DNA of 64,000 nt from Micromonospora sp. NBC_01813 (GCF_035917335.1 NZ_CP109067.1:1614501-1678500); one strand, 5' to 3'. Counted from the stretch's first letter, positions 43,696 through 54,491 are shown. A program made the numbers and translations. The notes: generated by a model not told the origin, from the sequence alone.

Positions 43696-45054
43696 TCACA
43701 TGCTGGCGATCAGCCGCTCCACCCGTTCGTCGTAGGCCCGGAACGGGTCCTTGCACAGCACCGTCCGCTGCGCCTGGTCGTTCAGCTTCAGGTGCACCCA
43801 GTCGACGGTGAAGTCGCGCCGCTTCTCCTGGGCGTGGCGGATGAACTCGCCACGCAACCGGGCCCGGGTGGTCTGCGGCGGCGTCTCCTTCGCCTCGAAG
43901 ATCTCCAGGTTGCTGGCGATCCGGTCGACCTCGCCACGCCGTTCGAGCAACGCGTACAGCCCGCGACCACGCCGCAGGTCGTGGTAGGCGAGGTCCAGCT
44001 GGGCGATCCGCGGGTGCGACAGCGGCAGATCGTGCTTGCGCTGGTAGCGCTCGATCAGCTTCAACTTGGTCACCCAGTCGATCTCCCGGGCGACCGGGTC
44101 CAGGTCGCCGGACTCCACCGCGTTCAGCACCCGGCCCCACAGCTCGACCACCCGTTTCGCGGTCTGGTCGCCGCCGCGACGCTCGACGAACTCGGTCGCC
44201 CGGGCCAGGTACTCCTGCTGGATCTCCAACGCGCTGACTTCCTTGTTGGAGGCGAGCCGGATCTTGCGGCGACCGGTGATGTCATGCGACACCTCGCGGA
44301 TCGCCCGGATCGGGTTCTCCAGCGAGAGATCCCGCATCACCACCCCTGCCTCGATCATCCGCAGCACGATGTCCGCGCTACCGACCTTGAGCAGGGTCGT
44401 CACCTCGTTCATGTTGGAGTCGCCGACGATGACGTGCAGCCGGCGGTACCGCTCGGCGTCGGCGTGCGGTTCGTCGCGGGTGTTGATGATCGGCCGGGAC
44501 CGGGTCGTCGCCGACGACACACCCTCCCAGATGTGCTCGGCCCGTTGCGACAGGCAGTACACCGCACCACGAGGGGTCTGCAGCACCTTGCCGGCGCCAC
44601 AGATCAACTGCCGGGTGACCAGGAACGGGATCAGCACGTCGGCCAGCCGGCCGAACTCGCCGTGCCGGGAGACCAGGTAGTTCTCGTGACAGCCGTACGA
44701 GTTGCCGGCCGAATCGGTGTTGTTCTTGAACAGGTAGATCTCGCCCGCGATCCCCTCGTCGTGCAGCCGCTTCTCCGCGTCGATCAGCAGGCCTTCCAGA
44801 ATCCGTTCACCGGCCCGGTCATGGGCGACCAGGTCGGTGACCGAGTCACACTCCGGGGTGGCGTACTCCGGGTGCGACCCGACGTCGAGGTAGAGCCGGG
44901 CGCCGTTGCGGAGGAAGACGTTGCTGGACCGCCCCCAGGAGACCACCCGGCGGAACAGGTAGCGCGCCACCTCGTCTGGCGACAACCGTCGCTGGCCGCG
45001 GTAGGTGCAGGTGACACCGTACTCGGTCTCGAGCCCGAAGATTCGCCGTTCCAT
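43696..45054 (-). CDS. pafA: Pup-protein ligase PafA
   Basis: A 452-residue carboxylate-amine ligase. [17 protein letters not shown] begins the glutamine-synthetase-like fold. [19 protein letters not shown] carries Asp57, equivalent to the catalytic base, and [16 protein letters not shown] forms part of the ATP/Mg site. PafA phosphorylates the Pup C-terminal glutamate and joins it to substrate lysines. The length and motifs are normal. It is separated from prcA by the rhamnose gene block. Confidence 0.97.
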   Translation of the reverse strand: MERRIFGLETEYGVTCTYRGQRRLSPDEVARYLFRRVVSWGRSSNVFLRNGARLYLDVGSHPEYATPECDSVTDLVAHDRAGERILEGLLIDAEKRLHDEGIAGEIYLFKNNTDSAGNSYGCHENYLVSRHGEFGRLADVLIPFLVTRQLICGAGKVLQTPRGAVYCLSQRAEHIWEGVSSATTRSRPIINTRDEPHADAERYRRLHVIVGDSNMNEVTTLLKVGSADIVLRMIEAGVVMRDLSLENPIRAIREVSHDITGRRKIRLASNKEVSALEIQQEYLARATEFVERRGGDQTAKRVVELWGRVLNAVESGDLDPVAREIDWVTKLKLIERYQRKHDLPLSHPRIAQLDLAYHDLRRGRGLYALLERRGEVDRIASNLEIFEAKETPPQTTRARLRGEFIRHAQEKRRDFTVDWVHLKLNDQAQRTVLCKDPFRAYDERVERLIASM

Positions 45055-45167
45055 GACCAGACATTAGCCGCCCGGGGCGGTCCGTGGTCAGTCTCGGACG
45101 ACCTGTCGGGCGATGTTCGTCCGACGACGACGCCGGGGACGCCCGACAGGTCCCGGTTCGCGCTGGG

Positions 45168-45791
45168 TCACTCCTGCGGAGCGTACGGTGATTCTCCGGC
45201 GTCCAGTCGTGCCCCGAAGTCCCGGCAGCGTTGGTAGTCCGGCAGCAGACCCTCGGCGCGCGCCTCGGCCAACGTCGGTGCGACGTCGTCGCGCGCGGAC
45301 AACTGCGGTGAGCCGACCGGCCACTCGATGGCCAGGTCCGGATCGAGTGGATGCACCGCGTGTTCGCGGTGCGGGTTGTACGTGGTCGAGCAGAGATAGC
45401 TCAGGGTGGCGTCGTCGGTCATCGCGCAGAAGCCGTGTCCGAGACCTTCGCTGAGGTAGACCGCGCGGCGGTCCACGTCGTCCAGTCCGACCGCCGTCCA
45501 GTTGCCGAACGTCGGTGATCCGACCCGCAGGTCGACGATCACGTCGACCACCGCCCCACGCACACAGGTGACGTACTTGGCCTGCCCCGGTGGCACGTCG
45601 GCGAAGTGGATGCCCCGGACCACGCCCCGTTGGGACACCGACAGGTTGCCCTGGGCCAGCCGCAGCGGATGGCCCACCGCCTGCGCCAGCTGATCGAAGC
45701 GGTACCACTCCATGAACAGTCCACGCGGATCACCATGCTGCTGCGGGGTGATCTCCCACGCGCCCTGGATCTCCAACTCTCGGATCTTCAT
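45168..45791 (-). CDS. rfbC: dTDP-4-dehydrorhamnose 3,5-epimerase
   Basis: A 207-residue RmlC protein: [40 protein letters not shown] (active-site His in RGIHF), [18 protein letters not shown] and [16 protein letters not shown]. It converts dTDP-4-keto-6-deoxyglucose to the L-lyxo form in dTDP-L-rhamnose synthesis. The ATG overlaps the rfbA stop by 4 bp. Confidence 0.95.
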   Translation of the reverse strand: MKIRELEIQGAWEITPQQHGDPRGLFMEWYRFDQLAQAVGHPLRLAQGNLSVSQRGVVRGIHFADVPPGQAKYVTCVRGAVVDVIVDLRVGSPTFGNWTAVGLDDVDRRAVYLSEGLGHGFCAMTDDATLSYLCSTTYNPHREHAVHPLDPDLAIEWPVGSPQLSARDDVAPTLAEARAEGLLPDYQRCRDFGARLDAGESPYAPQE

Positions 45792-46699
45792 CGGATCTCC
45801 TCGCCGAGGTCGACCGTGGCCAGCCGCCGGTCGTAGCGCTCGTCCAACAGTCTCTGCAGGTAGCCGCCGTAGCCGCTCTTGGTCAGCGGCTCGGCGAGCG
45901 CCCGCAGCTGATCGTCGTCGATGAGCCCGGCCCGCCAGGCGACCTCCTCGATGCAGCCGATCTTCATACCCTGGCGTTCCTCGATCACCCGGACGAACTC
46001 CGCCGCCTGCATCATCGAGGTGAAGGTTCCGGTGTCCAGCCAGGCGGTCCCCCGGTCCAGCACCGTCACCGAGAGCTGGCCGGCCCGCCGGTACGCCTCG
46101 TTGACGGCGGTGATCTCCAACTCCCCACGCGCGCTGGGTGTCAGGTTGGCGGCGATCTCGACCACCCGGTTGTCGTAGAAGTACAGACCCGGCACCGCGT
46201 ACCGCGACCGCGGCCGCAGTGGCTTCTCCTCGATCGACAGCACCCGACCGTCGGCGTCGAAGTCGACCACGCCGTACTCCTGCGGGTTGGCCACCTGGTA
46301 GGCGAAGATCAGACCGCCGTCGAGGCGACCGTGGTCGGACAGCTGCCGGCCCAGTCCGACGCCATGGAAGATGTTGTCGCCGAGGATCAGCGCGACCGCC
46401 TCGTCCCCGATGAAGTCCGCGCCCAGCACGAACGCCTGCGCGATCCCCTCCGGCCGCGGCTGCGCCCGGTAGGTCAACCGCAGCCCGAACTGCGAACCGT
46501 CACCGAGCAACCGCTGGAACTGCGGTTGGTCGTCCGGCGTCGTGACGACCAGGATCTCCTGGACACCGGACATCACGAGGGTGGAGAGCGGATAGTAGAT
46601 CATCGGCTTGTCGAAGACCGGCATGAGCTGCTTCGACACCGCGCGGGTGATCGGCCACAGCCGCGACCCGGTGCCACCGGCAAGTAGGATTCCACGCAC
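45788..46699 (-). CDS. rfbA: Glucose-1-phosphate thymidylyltransferase
   Basis: A 303-residue Rml[21 protein letters not shown] (nucleotide loop), [35 protein letters not shown], and [16 protein letters not shown]. It makes dTDP-glucose from dTTP and glucose-1-phosphate, the first step of dTDP-rhamnose synthesis. It is divergent from the methyltransferase/rfbBD group across a 64-bp gap that must contain both promoters. Confidence 0.96.
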   Translation of the reverse strand: MRGILLAGGTGSRLWPITRAVSKQLMPVFDKPMIYYPLSTLVMSGVQEILVVTTPDDQPQFQRLLGDGSQFGLRLTYRAQPRPEGIAQAFVLGADFIGDEAVALILGDNIFHGVGLGRQLSDHGRLDGGLIFAYQVANPQEYGVVDFDADGRVLSIEEKPLRPRSRYAVPGLYFYDNRVVEIAANLTPSARGELEITAVNEAYRRAGQLSVTVLDRGTAWLDTGTFTSMMQAAEFVRVIEERQGMKIGCIEEVAWRAGLIDDDQLRALAEPLTKSGYGGYLQRLLDERYDRRLATVDLGEEIR

Positions 46700-46763
46700 G
46701 GCGGGAGCCTACCGGGCGCGACGCCCACACCGACCGCCGACGGCTCATCACGAGGAGGCAGCA

Positions 46764-47432
46764 GTGGGGATCGGTACCTTCGTCCGGCATCGGTTGGGTC
46801 GATTGGAAATCCCGGCCGCCGAGCTGTACCGCGCCTGTTTCATCAACCTCGACCAGCTGGGCGCGCGGGTCGCGACCCTGCGCGAGCCGAAGCGGATTCT
46901 GGAGATCGGCTGTGGTGACGGGGCACTCGCCCAGCGACTCACCGCGGCCTGCCCAGCCGCCGACTACCTCGGCATCGATCCCGCACCGACCGCCGGGCGG
47001 CTCTACCGGGGCGACCCGGCCCGGGCCGAGTTCCGCCGTCAGGACACCGCCAACCTGGTCGCCGGGCAGCCAGACCCGTTCGACCTGGTGGTGATCGTCG
47101 ACGTGCTGCACCACATTCCGGCCGCAGCGCGTCCGACGGTGCTGCGACACGCCGCGCAACTGACCGCCCCCGGCGGACTGCTGCTGATCAAGGAGTGGGC
47201 CAAGGACCGACCGGTGTTCGGCCGGCTGGCGTACTGGGCCGACCGGTACGTCACCGGAGACCGCGACGTGGACTTCATGACCGAGGATCAGTTGGCGACG
47301 CTGCTGTCCGACACCCTCGGCGAGTTCACCCGCACCGCGCATCGACCGATCCCACCGTGGCGGGAGAACATCCTGTTCACGTTGGAGCGGACAACCGACA
47401 GTCCTCGGACCGGCGACGACATGGTCGCGTAG
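46764..47432 (+). CDS. Class I SAM-dependent methyltransferase
   Basis: A 222-residue protein: ILEIGCGDGALAQRL (motif I, ~residue 45), YLGIDPAP, DLVVIVDVLHHIPA and LTAPGGLLLIKEWAKD. It is a Methyltransf_12/25-type enzyme. Placed with the rhamnose genes it may methylate a sugar or a lipid glycan precursor (inference). CGAGGAGG precedes GTG 46764. Confidence 0.85.
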   Translation: MGIGTFVRHRLGRLEIPAAELYRACFINLDQLGARVATLREPKRILEIGCGDGALAQRLTAACPAADYLGIDPAPTAGRLYRGDPARAEFRRQDTANLVAGQPDPFDLVVIVDVLHHIPAAARPTVLRHAAQLTAPGGLLLIKEWAKDRPVFGRLAYWADRYVTGDRDVDFMTEDQLATLLSDTLGEFTRTAHRPIPPWRENILFTLERTTDSPRTGDDMVA

Positions 47433-47435
47433 ACT
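47430..47435 (+). promoter_or_regulatory. -10 element (TAGACT) for a leaderless rfbB mRNA
   Basis: TAGACT ends 9 nt before GTG 47445, and there is no ribosome site. It overlaps the end of the methyltransferase gene, so rfbBD may have its own transcript. Confidence 0.4.
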
Positions 47436-47444
47436 CCGGGACCC

Positions 47445-48431
47445 GTGAGGATACTCGTCACCGGCGGTGCCGGCTTCATCGGTTCCGAATTCGTCCGGAT
47501 GCTGCTGACCCGCCCCGCTACGGCGGCCATCACCCCCAGCGCGGTCACCGTGCTGGACAAGTTGACCTACTCCGGCAACCTCGCCAACCTCGACCCCGTC
47601 CGTGACGATCCGCGGCTCAGCTTCATCCAGGCCGACATCTGCGACGCCGCCGCCGTCGACCAGGCGCTACCCGGTCACGACATGGTGGTGCACTTCGCCG
47701 CCGAATCGCACGTCGACCGGTCGATCGCCGGTGCCGCCGAGTTCGTCACCACCAACGTGCTGGGCACCCAGACGCTGCTCGACGCGGCGATGCGGCACGA
47801 CATCGGCAGGTTCGTCCACGTCTCCACCGACGAGGTGTACGGGTCGATCGAGGACGGGTCCTGGACCGAGGACTGGCCGCTGTCGCCGAACTCGCCGTAC
47901 TCGGCCTCCAAGGCCGGCTCCGACCTGCTCGCCCTCGCGTACCACCGCACCCACGGGATGGACGTGGTGGTGACCCGCTGCTCCAACAACTACGGGCCGT
48001 ACCAGTTCCCGGAGAAGGTCGTCCCGCTGTTCGTCACGAACCTGCTCGACGGCGGCACCGTGCCGCTGTACGGCGATGGCGGCAACATCCGTGACTGGCT
48101 GCACGTACGGGACCACTGCGTGGGAATCGCGTTGGTGGCGGCGGGCGGACGCGCCGGCGAGGTCTACCACATCGGCGGCGGCACCGAGCTCACCAACAAG
48201 GAGCTGACCGGCCTGCTCCTGCAGGCCTGCGGGGTCGGCTGGGACCGGGTGGTCCCGGTCACCGACCGCAAGGGCCACGACCGACGGTACTCGCTCGACA
48301 TTGGCAAGATCTCCCGTGAGCTGGGCTACGCGCCCAGCGTCACCCTCGACGAAGGGCTCGCCGAAACGGTGCGTTGGTACCAGGAGAACCGCGCGTGGTG
48401 GGAACCGCTCAAGAAGCCTGCCGCCCAGTGA
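47445..48431 (+). CDS. rfbB: dTDP-glucose 4,6-dehydratase
   Basis: A 328-residue RmlB of the extended SDR family: RILVTGGAGFIGSEFVR (NAD loop), HFAAESHVDRSIAGA, VSTDEVYGSIEDGSW and YSASKAGSDLLALAY (Tyr-x3-Lys), then RCSNNYGPYQFPEKVVPLF. It dehydrates dTDP-glucose to dTDP-4-keto-6-deoxyglucose. Its stop overlaps the rfbD GTG. Confidence 0.96.
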   Translation: MRILVTGGAGFIGSEFVRMLLTRPATAAITPSAVTVLDKLTYSGNLANLDPVRDDPRLSFIQADICDAAAVDQALPGHDMVVHFAAESHVDRSIAGAAEFVTTNVLGTQTLLDAAMRHDIGRFVHVSTDEVYGSIEDGSWTEDWPLSPNSPYSASKAGSDLLALAYHRTHGMDVVVTRCSNNYGPYQFPEKVVPLFVTNLLDGGTVPLYGDGGNIRDWLHVRDHCVGIALVAAGGRAGEVYHIGGGTELTNKELTGLLLQACGVGWDRVVPVTDRKGHDRRYSLDIGKISRELGYAPSVTLDEGLAETVRWYQENRAWWEPLKKPAAQ

Positions 48432-49312
48432 ACGGCACGAATCGGTGGCTGGTCACCGGCGCCGGCGGAATGCTCGGCCGGGACCTGCTCGACGTCCTCG
48501 ACGAACAGCGGGAGAAGGTGTCCGTCACCGCGCTGACCCGCGCCGACCTGGACGTCACCGACCCGGCCGCGGTGGCTGCCGCCGTCGACGGACACGAGGT
48601 GGTGTTCAACGCCGCGGCGTGGACCGACGTGGACGGCGCGGAAACCGCCGAGGCCGACGCCACGGCGGTCAACGGCACCGGCGTGGCCCATCTCGCCCAG
48701 GCCTGCGCCGACCGGGGGGCCATCCTGGTCCACGTCTCCACCGACTACGTGTTCGCCGGCGACGGAGAAGCACCGTACCCGGAGGACGCACCGACGGACC
48801 CGGTCAACGCGTACGGTCGCAGCAAGCTCGCCGGCGAACAGGCGATCGCCCGGCTGGCGCCCCGGCACGGTTACGTGGTGCGCACCGCCTGGCTGTACGG
48901 GGCACACGGCCCCAACTTCGTCGCCACCATGCTGCGGCTCGCGGGCGAACGTACCCACCTCGACGTCGTCGACGACCAGCACGGTCAGCCGACCTGGTCG
49001 TACGCCCTCGCCGAGCGGTTGGTCGCGCTGGCCGGGTCGGCGTTGGCCGGCACCGCGCCAGTGGGGGTCTACCACGGCACCGCGAGCGGGCAGACAACCT
49101 GGTGCGGGTTGGCCCGGGAGGCGTTCGCCCAGCGCGGGCTCGACCCGCAACGCGTTCGGCCCACCAGTAGCGACCGGTTCCCCCGGCCGGCGGCCCGGCC
49201 AGCGTACTCGGTACTCGGGCATCAGCGTTGGGCTCTCGCCGGGCTACCCGCCATGGCAGACTGGCAGAGCATGCTCTCCGCCGCACTGCACGACCCACAG
49301 TTCACCGGCTGA
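48428..49312 (+). CDS. rfbD: dTDP-4-dehydrorhamnose reductase
   Basis: A 294-residue RmlD: WLVTGAGGMLGRDLLDVL, NAAAWTDVDGAETAEADA, HVSTDYVFAGDGEAPYPE, NAYGRSKLAGEQAI (Tyr-x3-Lys) and VRTAWLYGAHGPNFVATML. It performs the final NADPH reduction to dTDP-L-rhamnose. Start GTG 48428, coupled to rfbB through GTGA. With rfbA, rfbB and rfbC it completes the pathway within 4.2 kb. Confidence 0.95.
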   Translation: MNGTNRWLVTGAGGMLGRDLLDVLDEQREKVSVTALTRADLDVTDPAAVAAAVDGHEVVFNAAAWTDVDGAETAEADATAVNGTGVAHLAQACADRGAILVHVSTDYVFAGDGEAPYPEDAPTDPVNAYGRSKLAGEQAIARLAPRHGYVVRTAWLYGAHGPNFVATMLRLAGERTHLDVVDDQHGQPTWSYALAERLVALAGSALAGTAPVGVYHGTASGQTTWCGLAREAFAQRGLDPQRVRPTSSDRFPRPAARPAYSVLGHQRWALAGLPAMADWQSMLSAALHDPQFTG

Positions 49313-49439
49313 CCGCCGCGTCAGGCCCACCACCCTGGCCGAGGCGAGGGCCGCACCCGGTCCGGAGCGGGCCTTCGGCCACCCGACGCGACGATGGTGC
49401 GCCCGCGGCTGTTCCCCCACCCTCAGGAGAGACTCCGAC

Positions 49440-50483
49440 ATGCAGGACATGAGCCCCGAGACGAGTTCGACCGGCCTACCACGGGTCAGCGCGGTGGTGC
49501 TGGCCTGGGGCGCTGAGCCCCTGCTTCGCCGATCGGTGGAGGCGCTGCTCGCCTCGGTCAAGGTCGAGGTCGATGTGGTGCTGGTCGACAACGGCTGCAC
49601 CACCGACGATGTCGACCAGTTGCGCGACACGGCCGGGGTCACGGTGGTCGGTGAGGGTCACAACGTCGGGTTCTCCGCCGGGTGCAACGTCGGCGTCGCC
49701 GCGTCCGACGGCGAGTACGTCGCCTTGATCAACGGCGATGCGGTCGTCGAGCCGACCACGCTGGCCCGGCTGGTGGAGGAACTCGCCGATCCGAGCATCG
49801 GCATCGCCGCTGGCGCGGTCCGGCTGGCCGACGAACCGGACCTGCTCAACTCGAGCGGCAACGAAGTGCACGTACTCGGTCTGAGCTGGATCGGCGGCTT
49901 CCGGGAACGGGAGACCCGCACCGAGCCGACCGAGACCGCCGGGGCGATGGGTGCCTGCCTGGTCACCCGGCGGGCACACTGGGACCGGCTGGGTGGTTTC
50001 GATCCGCACTACTTCGCCTACCACGAGGACGCGGACCTGTCGATCAGGACGTGGCGGGTCGGACTGCGGGTGGTCAACGTGCCCGACGCGGTGGCCCTGC
50101 ACCGCTACGAATTCAGCCGCAACGGCTTCAAGTTCTATCTGGTGGAGCGGAACCGGGTGATGTTCGTCGTCACCCTGTGGGGGGCCAGGTCCCTGGCGCT
50201 GCTTGGCCCGCCGCTGCTCGCACTGGAGTTCGCGATGTTGGCGCTCGCCGCCAGGCAAGGCTGGTTGCCGGACAAACTGCGCGGCTACCGGTGGCTCTGG
50301 CAGCACCGCGGGCATCTACGGCAGCGACGGGCACGGCTACAGGCCGAGCGGACCGTGTCGGACCGGGTGTGGATGCGGGTGCTCACCGACCGGTTGGACA
50401 CCCCGCTGATCAACCCGCCGGGTACCCCGGTGCTCAACGCCGCGATGGCGGCGTACTGGCGGCTGATCCGCCGCTGGGTCTGA
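49440..50483 (+). CDS. Family 2 glycosyltransferase, probably rhamnosyltransferase
   Basis: A 347-residue GT2 enzyme: RVSAVVLAWGAEPLLRRSVE, VDVVLVDNGCTTDD, HNVGFSAGCNVGVAASDGEY, a metal motif in LINGDAVVEP, GAMGACLVTRRAHWDRLGGF and YHEDADLSIRTWRVG, then one or two hydrophobic helices near residue 250. It resembles WbbL-type rhamnosyltransferases. Use of dTDP-rhamnose is inferred from the adjacent rfb genes. It starts 127 bp after rfbD. Confidence 0.88.
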   Translation: MQDMSPETSSTGLPRVSAVVLAWGAEPLLRRSVEALLASVKVEVDVVLVDNGCTTDDVDQLRDTAGVTVVGEGHNVGFSAGCNVGVAASDGEYVALINGDAVVEPTTLARLVEELADPSIGIAAGAVRLADEPDLLNSSGNEVHVLGLSWIGGFRERETRTEPTETAGAMGACLVTRRAHWDRLGGFDPHYFAYHEDADLSIRTWRVGLRVVNVPDAVALHRYEFSRNGFKFYLVERNRVMFVVTLWGARSLALLGPPLLALEFAMLALAARQGWLPDKLRGYRWLWQHRGHLRQRRARLQAERTVSDRVWMRVLTDRLDTPLINPPGTPVLNAAMAAYWRLIRRWV

Positions 50484-50507
50484 GCACTGGGCCGGCAAAC
50501 GGTCCAC

Positions 50508-50547
50508 CCCGATACTGGCCCGGCTGCTTGCCGCGGCCAGTATCGGG
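50508..50547. terminator. 13-bp hairpin between the glycosyltransferase and prcA
   Basis: Arms CCCGATACTGGCC (50508-50520) and its complement (50535-50547), loop 14 nt, lie between the convergent glycosyltransferase and prcA genes. Confidence 0.75.
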
Positions 50548-50558
50548 AAACGGCAGGG

Positions 50559-51398
50559 TCAGCTGTCGTCGGCCTCGGATGAGCCGGCGGCGTCCTCCAG
50601 GTCCGCGGACGCGGCGGAGGAGGTCGGCTTGTCCGGCACCGATTCGGGCAGCCGCGGGCCAGCGGCGCGGGCGTCGGCCGGGCTGGGGGTGCCGCTGGAC
50701 TCCCCGTCCAACAGCGCGGTCAGCGCGGCACCGGTGATGCGGCGGAAGGTGCGCCCTCTGCGGCGGCGGTCGAGCACCGCCACCTCCAGCTGGTTCGCGG
50801 AGATGCTGCGCGCCGCGCCGTTCTCGCTGCCGACCGCCGCCAGCGAACGCACCGCGAGCTCGATCGCTTCCGCCAGGGACATGTCGGCCCGGTGGTCGGC
50901 CTTCAGGGTGCCGGCGATCGTCTCGGCGTGGCCCCCCATCGCCATACATCCAGGCTCGTCGGTGACCGAACCGTCGTAGGTCAACCGGTAGATCTCATCG
51001 GCTGTCGGGTCCAACCCCACTTCGGCGACACAGATCTCGACTTCGAACGGCTTGGACTGCTCGGTGAAGATGGCCCCGAGGGTCTGCGCGTAGGCGTTGG
51101 CCAACGCACGGCCGGTCACGTCGCGGCGGTCGTAGCTGAGACCGTTGAGGTCAGCCATCCGCACCCCGGCCCGGCGCAGGTTCTCGAATTCGTTGTACCG
51201 CCCGACCGCGGCGAAACCGATGCGGTCGTAGATCTCGCTGACCTTGTGCAGGGCGCTGGACAGGTTCTCCGCGACGAAGAGGACCCCACCCTCGTAGCTC
51301 AGCACGAGCGCGCTGCGGCCCCGGGCAATGCCCTTGCGGGCCAACTCGGAACGGTCCCGCATGATCTGCTCGGGCGAGGCGTAGAACTGCATTGCCAC
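50559..51398 (-). CDS. prcA: 20S proteasome alpha subunit
   Basis: A 279-residue protein. The N-terminus [20 protein letters not shown] is the gating segment of bacterial alpha subunits, followed by the proteasome fold ([37 protein letters not shown]). An unusually long Ala/Ser/Asp-rich tail covers ~residues 230-279. It forms the outer heptameric rings that dock the Mpa/ARC ATPase. AAGGAGAG precedes GTG 51398. Confidence 0.95.
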   Translation of the reverse strand: MAMQFYASPEQIMRDRSELARKGIARGRSALVLSYEGGVLFVAENLSSALHKVSEIYDRIGFAAVGRYNEFENLRRAGVRMADLNGLSYDRRDVTGRALANAYAQTLGAIFTEQSKPFEVEICVAEVGLDPTADEIYRLTYDGSVTDEPGCMAMGGHAETIAGTLKADHRADMSLAEAIELAVRSLAAVGSENGAARSISANQLEVAVLDRRRRGRTFRRITGAALTALLDGESSGTPSPADARAAGPRLPESVPDKPTSSAASADLEDAAGSSEADDS

Positions 51399-51462
51399 GG
51401 CGGCGGCTCTCCTTCGGCCAGGTGGATCGACGACAGCGGACGGATGGTCGGCTCGGGACCGC

Positions 51463-52302
51463 TCAGCCGCCCGGATTCTCGGTGCGCGCGGCGACGACGG
51501 CCTCGGCGGTCTCGGCGGACTCCGCGTCGGTGAGCCGGTGGGTGCCGGCCGCGGTCGCGGTCATCACGACCGGGAAGATCCGGCGGGTCAGATCCGGACC
51601 GCCGGTGGCCGTGTCGTCGTCGGCCGCGTCGTAGAGCGCCTCCACGGCGAGCCGGACCGCCTCCGCGCTACTGATCCCGGATCGGTAGCGCTTCTTGAGC
51701 GCGGCCTTGGCGAACAGAGACCCGGAGCCGATCGCGTCGTAGCCGGTGGTCTCGTACGGGCCGCCGGTGACGTCGAAGCTGAAGATCCGACCGGCCTTGG
51801 CCGGGTCGGTGGCGGCGAGGTCGTACCCGGCGAACAGCGGCACGACGGCCAGGCCCTGCAGGGCCGCGCCGAGGTTGTTGCGGATCATGGAGGCGAGGCG
51901 GTTCGCCTTGCCGTCCAGGGAGAGCACCGCGCCCTCCATCTTCTCGTAGTGCTCCAACTCCACCTGGAACAGCCGCATCAGCTCGATGCCGATGCCGGCG
52001 GTGCCGGCGATGCCGATCAGCGAGTACGCGTCGGCGGGATGCACCTTCTCGATGTCGCGGTTGGCGATCAGGTTGCCCATGGTCGCCCGCCGGTCACCGG
52101 CCATCACCACGCCCTCGGCGGTGACGATGGTCACGATCGTGGTCGCGTGCGGCGCCACGTCCGCGGAAAGGCCCGGCGGTAGCGGACGGCGCCCCGGCAG
52201 CAGATCCGGCGCAGCTGTCGCCAGGAACTGGGTGAAGGATGACGTCCCCGCGTTGGTGAACACGTCCGGAAGGCGTCCGGATGGATCGAATCCCGCTGCC
52301 AC
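51463..52302 (-). CDS. prcB: 20S proteasome beta subunit
   Basis: A 279-residue precursor. The first 53 residues are a propeptide. Cleavage before Thr54 (HATTIVTI) would expose the catalytic threonine, followed by [13 protein letters not shown] with the Asp/Lys active-site partners. The remainder is the normal N-terminal-nucleophile hydrolase fold. GTG 52302 is preferred (GAGAGGGAC just upstream); earlier codons would lengthen the propeptide. It is transcribed pup-prcB-prcA. Confidence 0.95.
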   Translation of the reverse strand: MAAGFDPSGRLPDVFTNAGTSSFTQFLATAAPDLLPGRRPLPPGLSADVAPHATTIVTIVTAEGVVMAGDRRATMGNLIANRDIEKVHPADAYSLIGIAGTAGIGIELMRLFQVELEHYEKMEGAVLSLDGKANRLASMIRNNLGAALQGLAVVPLFAGYDLAATDPAKAGRIFSFDVTGGPYETTGYDAIGSGSLFAKAALKKRYRSGISSAEAVRLAVEALYDAADDDTATGGPDLTRRIFPVVMTATAAGTHRLTDAESAETAEAVVAARTENPGG

Positions 52303-52435
52303 GTGGTCCCTCTCTGCCGAACATGATCGTCCTGACCAGCCAGCCACGGGACTCCCGTGGGCCTGGGCCGCTGGTGTAGTTGAAGCAGACTAGCGTGCGC
52401 ACCCGGCGGGTGCGATCATCGCCGCCGATCGGCGG

Positions 52436-52651
52436 CTACTCGCCGCCCTTCTGGACGTAGCCGCGAACGAACTCCTCCGCGTTCTCCTCCAGAACCGAGT
52501 CGATCTCGTCGAGCAGATCGTCGACGTCCTCGGTGATCTCCGCGTGCCGCTGGGCGGCTTCGGGATCGGCCTCGGTGACGACCTCGTCGACCTCCTCGGC
52601 GCGGCGGGTCTTGCCAGACTGGGACTGACCGCCGCTGTCACGGGTTGCCAT
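52436..52651 (-). CDS. pup: Prokaryotic ubiquitin-like protein Pup
   Basis: A 71-residue disordered protein starting [13 protein letters not shown] (AGGAGG ribosome site ahead of ATG 52651). The helical Mpa-binding region is [20 protein letters not shown], and the C-terminus is [11 protein letters not shown]. The chain ends in Glu, not Gln, so PafA can use it directly without deamidation by Dop. It lies between dop and prcB. Confidence 0.97.
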   Translation of the reverse strand: MATRDSGGQSQSGKTRRAEEVDEVVTEADPEAAQRHAEITEDVDDLLDEIDSVLEENAEEFVRGYVQKGGE

Positions 52652-52766
52652 CAGGTGCCTCCTCAACGATCGCCTGGGTGAAACTTACCTCGCGGGGGCG
52701 ACGGATCCGGACGGCGCCGGCCACGTTCGCGCGTAGCGAACCGAGCGGGCCGCCCCACTCGGTCGG

Positions 52767-54284
52767 TCAACTGTTGGTGATCGCCTCGAGTAGGTCCTTG
52801 GCGCTGGCGCAGCGGTCGAACAGGGCGCCCACGTGCGCCCGGGTGCCGCGTTCGGGCTCCATCATCGGCACCCGCACCAGGGATTCGCGGCCGATGTCGA
52901 AGATGACCGAGTCCCAGCTGGCGGCGACCACCTCGGAGGCGTACTGCGCCAGGCAGCGCCCACGGAAGTACGCCCGGGTGTCCTCCGGCGGCTCGACCAT
53001 CGCGCTGCGGGTCTCCTCGTCGTCGAGCAGCGTGCGCATCGCCCCACGACTCACCAGACGGTGGTAGAGGCCCTTCTCCGGGCGTACGTCGGCATACTGC
53101 AGATCGACCAGATGCAGCTTGGGCGAGGCCCAGGTCAGCCCTTCCCGCTCCCGGTAGCCCTCCAACAGCCGCAGCTTGGCGACCCAGTCCAGCTCCTGGG
53201 CGCAGGACATCACGTCACGGCCGAGTCGGTCCAGTACGCCTTCCCAGCGCCGCAGCACGTCCACGGTGGCCTCGTCGACGTCGTCGCCGTACCGGTCGGC
53301 GACGAAGGCGCTCGCCCGCTCGTAGAACGCCCACTGCAGGTCGAGCGCGGTTAACCGGCGACCGTCGCGCAGCCGCATCAGATGCGTCAGGGAGGGGTCG
53401 TGACTGACGGCCTTGAGCTCGGCCACCGGATCGGCGATGCCCAGATCCGCGCCGAGCGCCTTCTCCTCGATCATCGACAGAATCAACGAGGTGGTACCGA
53501 CCTTGAGGTAGGTGGAGATCTCCGAGAGGTTGGCGTCACCGATGATCACATGCAGTCGGCGGTACTTGTCGGCGTCGGAGTGCGGTTCGTCGCGGGTGTT
53601 GATGATCGGCCGCTTCAGGGTGGTCTCCAGGCCCACCTCGACCTCGAAGAAGTCGGCCCGCTGGGAGATCTGGAACCCGGAGTGGGAGCCGTCCTGTCCG
53701 ATCCCGACCCGGCCAGCCCCGCAGATGATCTGCCGGGTGACGAAGAACGGCGTCAGGTGGGTCACGATGTCGGCGAACGGGGTCTGCCGGCGCATCAGGT
53801 AGTTCTCGTGTGCGCCGTAGCTGGCGCCCTTGTTGTCGGTGTTGTTCTTGTAGAGCTGGATCGGGTGGGTGCCCGGGATCGTCGCCGCCCGGCGGGCCGC
53901 CTCCGCCATCACCCGCTCCCCCGCCTTGTCCCAGCGGACAAGATCACGGGGGTTGGTCACCTCTGGGGTGGAGTACTCGGGGTGGGCATGGTCGACGTAG
54001 AGCCGCGCCCCGTTGGTGAGGATGACGTTGGCGAGGCCCAGATCCTCGTCGGCGAGGGTCTCAGCGGGGTCGTAGGCGGCGCCGGAGTAGGTGAACCCGC
54101 GCGCGTCGCGCAACGGAGACTCCTCCTCGTAGTCCCACCTGGCCCGGCCACCCCGGTTCAGCTCGGGGCGGGCACCGTACGCGTTGACCACCTGCGAGGA
54201 GGTGACCATCGGGTTGGCACCGGGCTGACCCGGCACGGAGATGCCGTACTCCACCTCGGAGCCCATGATTCGCCGCACACTCAT
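52767..54284 (-). CDS. dop: Depupylase / Pup deamidase Dop
   Basis: A 505-residue homologue of Paf[20 protein letters not shown], an insert rich in charged residues (~40-80, the Dop loop), [18 protein letters not shown] with the conserved Asp98, [17 protein letters not shown] and QLYKNNTDN. It removes Pup from tagged proteins by isopeptide cleavage. With a Pup that already ends in Glu, depupylation is probably its main task. Upstream of pup, 115 bp away. Confidence 0.96.
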   Translation of the reverse strand: MSVRRIMGSEVEYGISVPGQPGANPMVTSSQVVNAYGARPELNRGGRARWDYEEESPLRDARGFTYSGAAYDPAETLADEDLGLANVILTNGARLYVDHAHPEYSTPEVTNPRDLVRWDKAGERVMAEAARRAATIPGTHPIQLYKNNTDNKGASYGAHENYLMRRQTPFADIVTHLTPFFVTRQIICGAGRVGIGQDGSHSGFQISQRADFFEVEVGLETTLKRPIINTRDEPHSDADKYRRLHVIIGDANLSEISTYLKVGTTSLILSMIEEKALGADLGIADPVAELKAVSHDPSLTHLMRLRDGRRLTALDLQWAFYERASAFVADRYGDDVDEATVDVLRRWEGVLDRLGRDVMSCAQELDWVAKLRLLEGYREREGLTWASPKLHLVDLQYADVRPEKGLYHRLVSRGAMRTLLDDEETRSAMVEPPEDTRAYFRGRCLAQYASEVVAASWDSVIFDIGRESLVRVPMMEPERGTRAHVGALFDRCASAKDLLEAITNS

Positions 54285-54447
54285 GCCGTTACCTCATCGC
54301 TTCCGTCGGTGCCCGTGCATGTCGAGCGTAGTCCGCGCACCGACGGATCCGGACGTGGCGGGCGGTGCGGTCGTCACGGTGACAGATCGGGAACGGATGC
54401 ACCCGGGCCGGAGCCCGATCCGGCCCGGCCGGATCGGGCTGTCCCCT

Positions 54448-54480
54448 CGGCGGACCGTACCGGTCGGGCACGGTCCGCCG
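54448..54480 (-). terminator. Hairpin between mpa and dop
   Basis: Arms CGGCGGACCGT (54448-54458) and ACGGTCCGCCG (54470-54480), extendable by a few G-C pairs, lie just after the mpa stop (54492) on the minus strand. The rest of the 207-bp gap up to dop shows no gene. Confidence 0.65.
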
Positions 54481-54491
54481 GGGGTCCGGAG

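Noticed and set aside
43603-45237. 544-codon plus-strand frame opposite pafA
   Set aside because: No motif; antisense of pafA.
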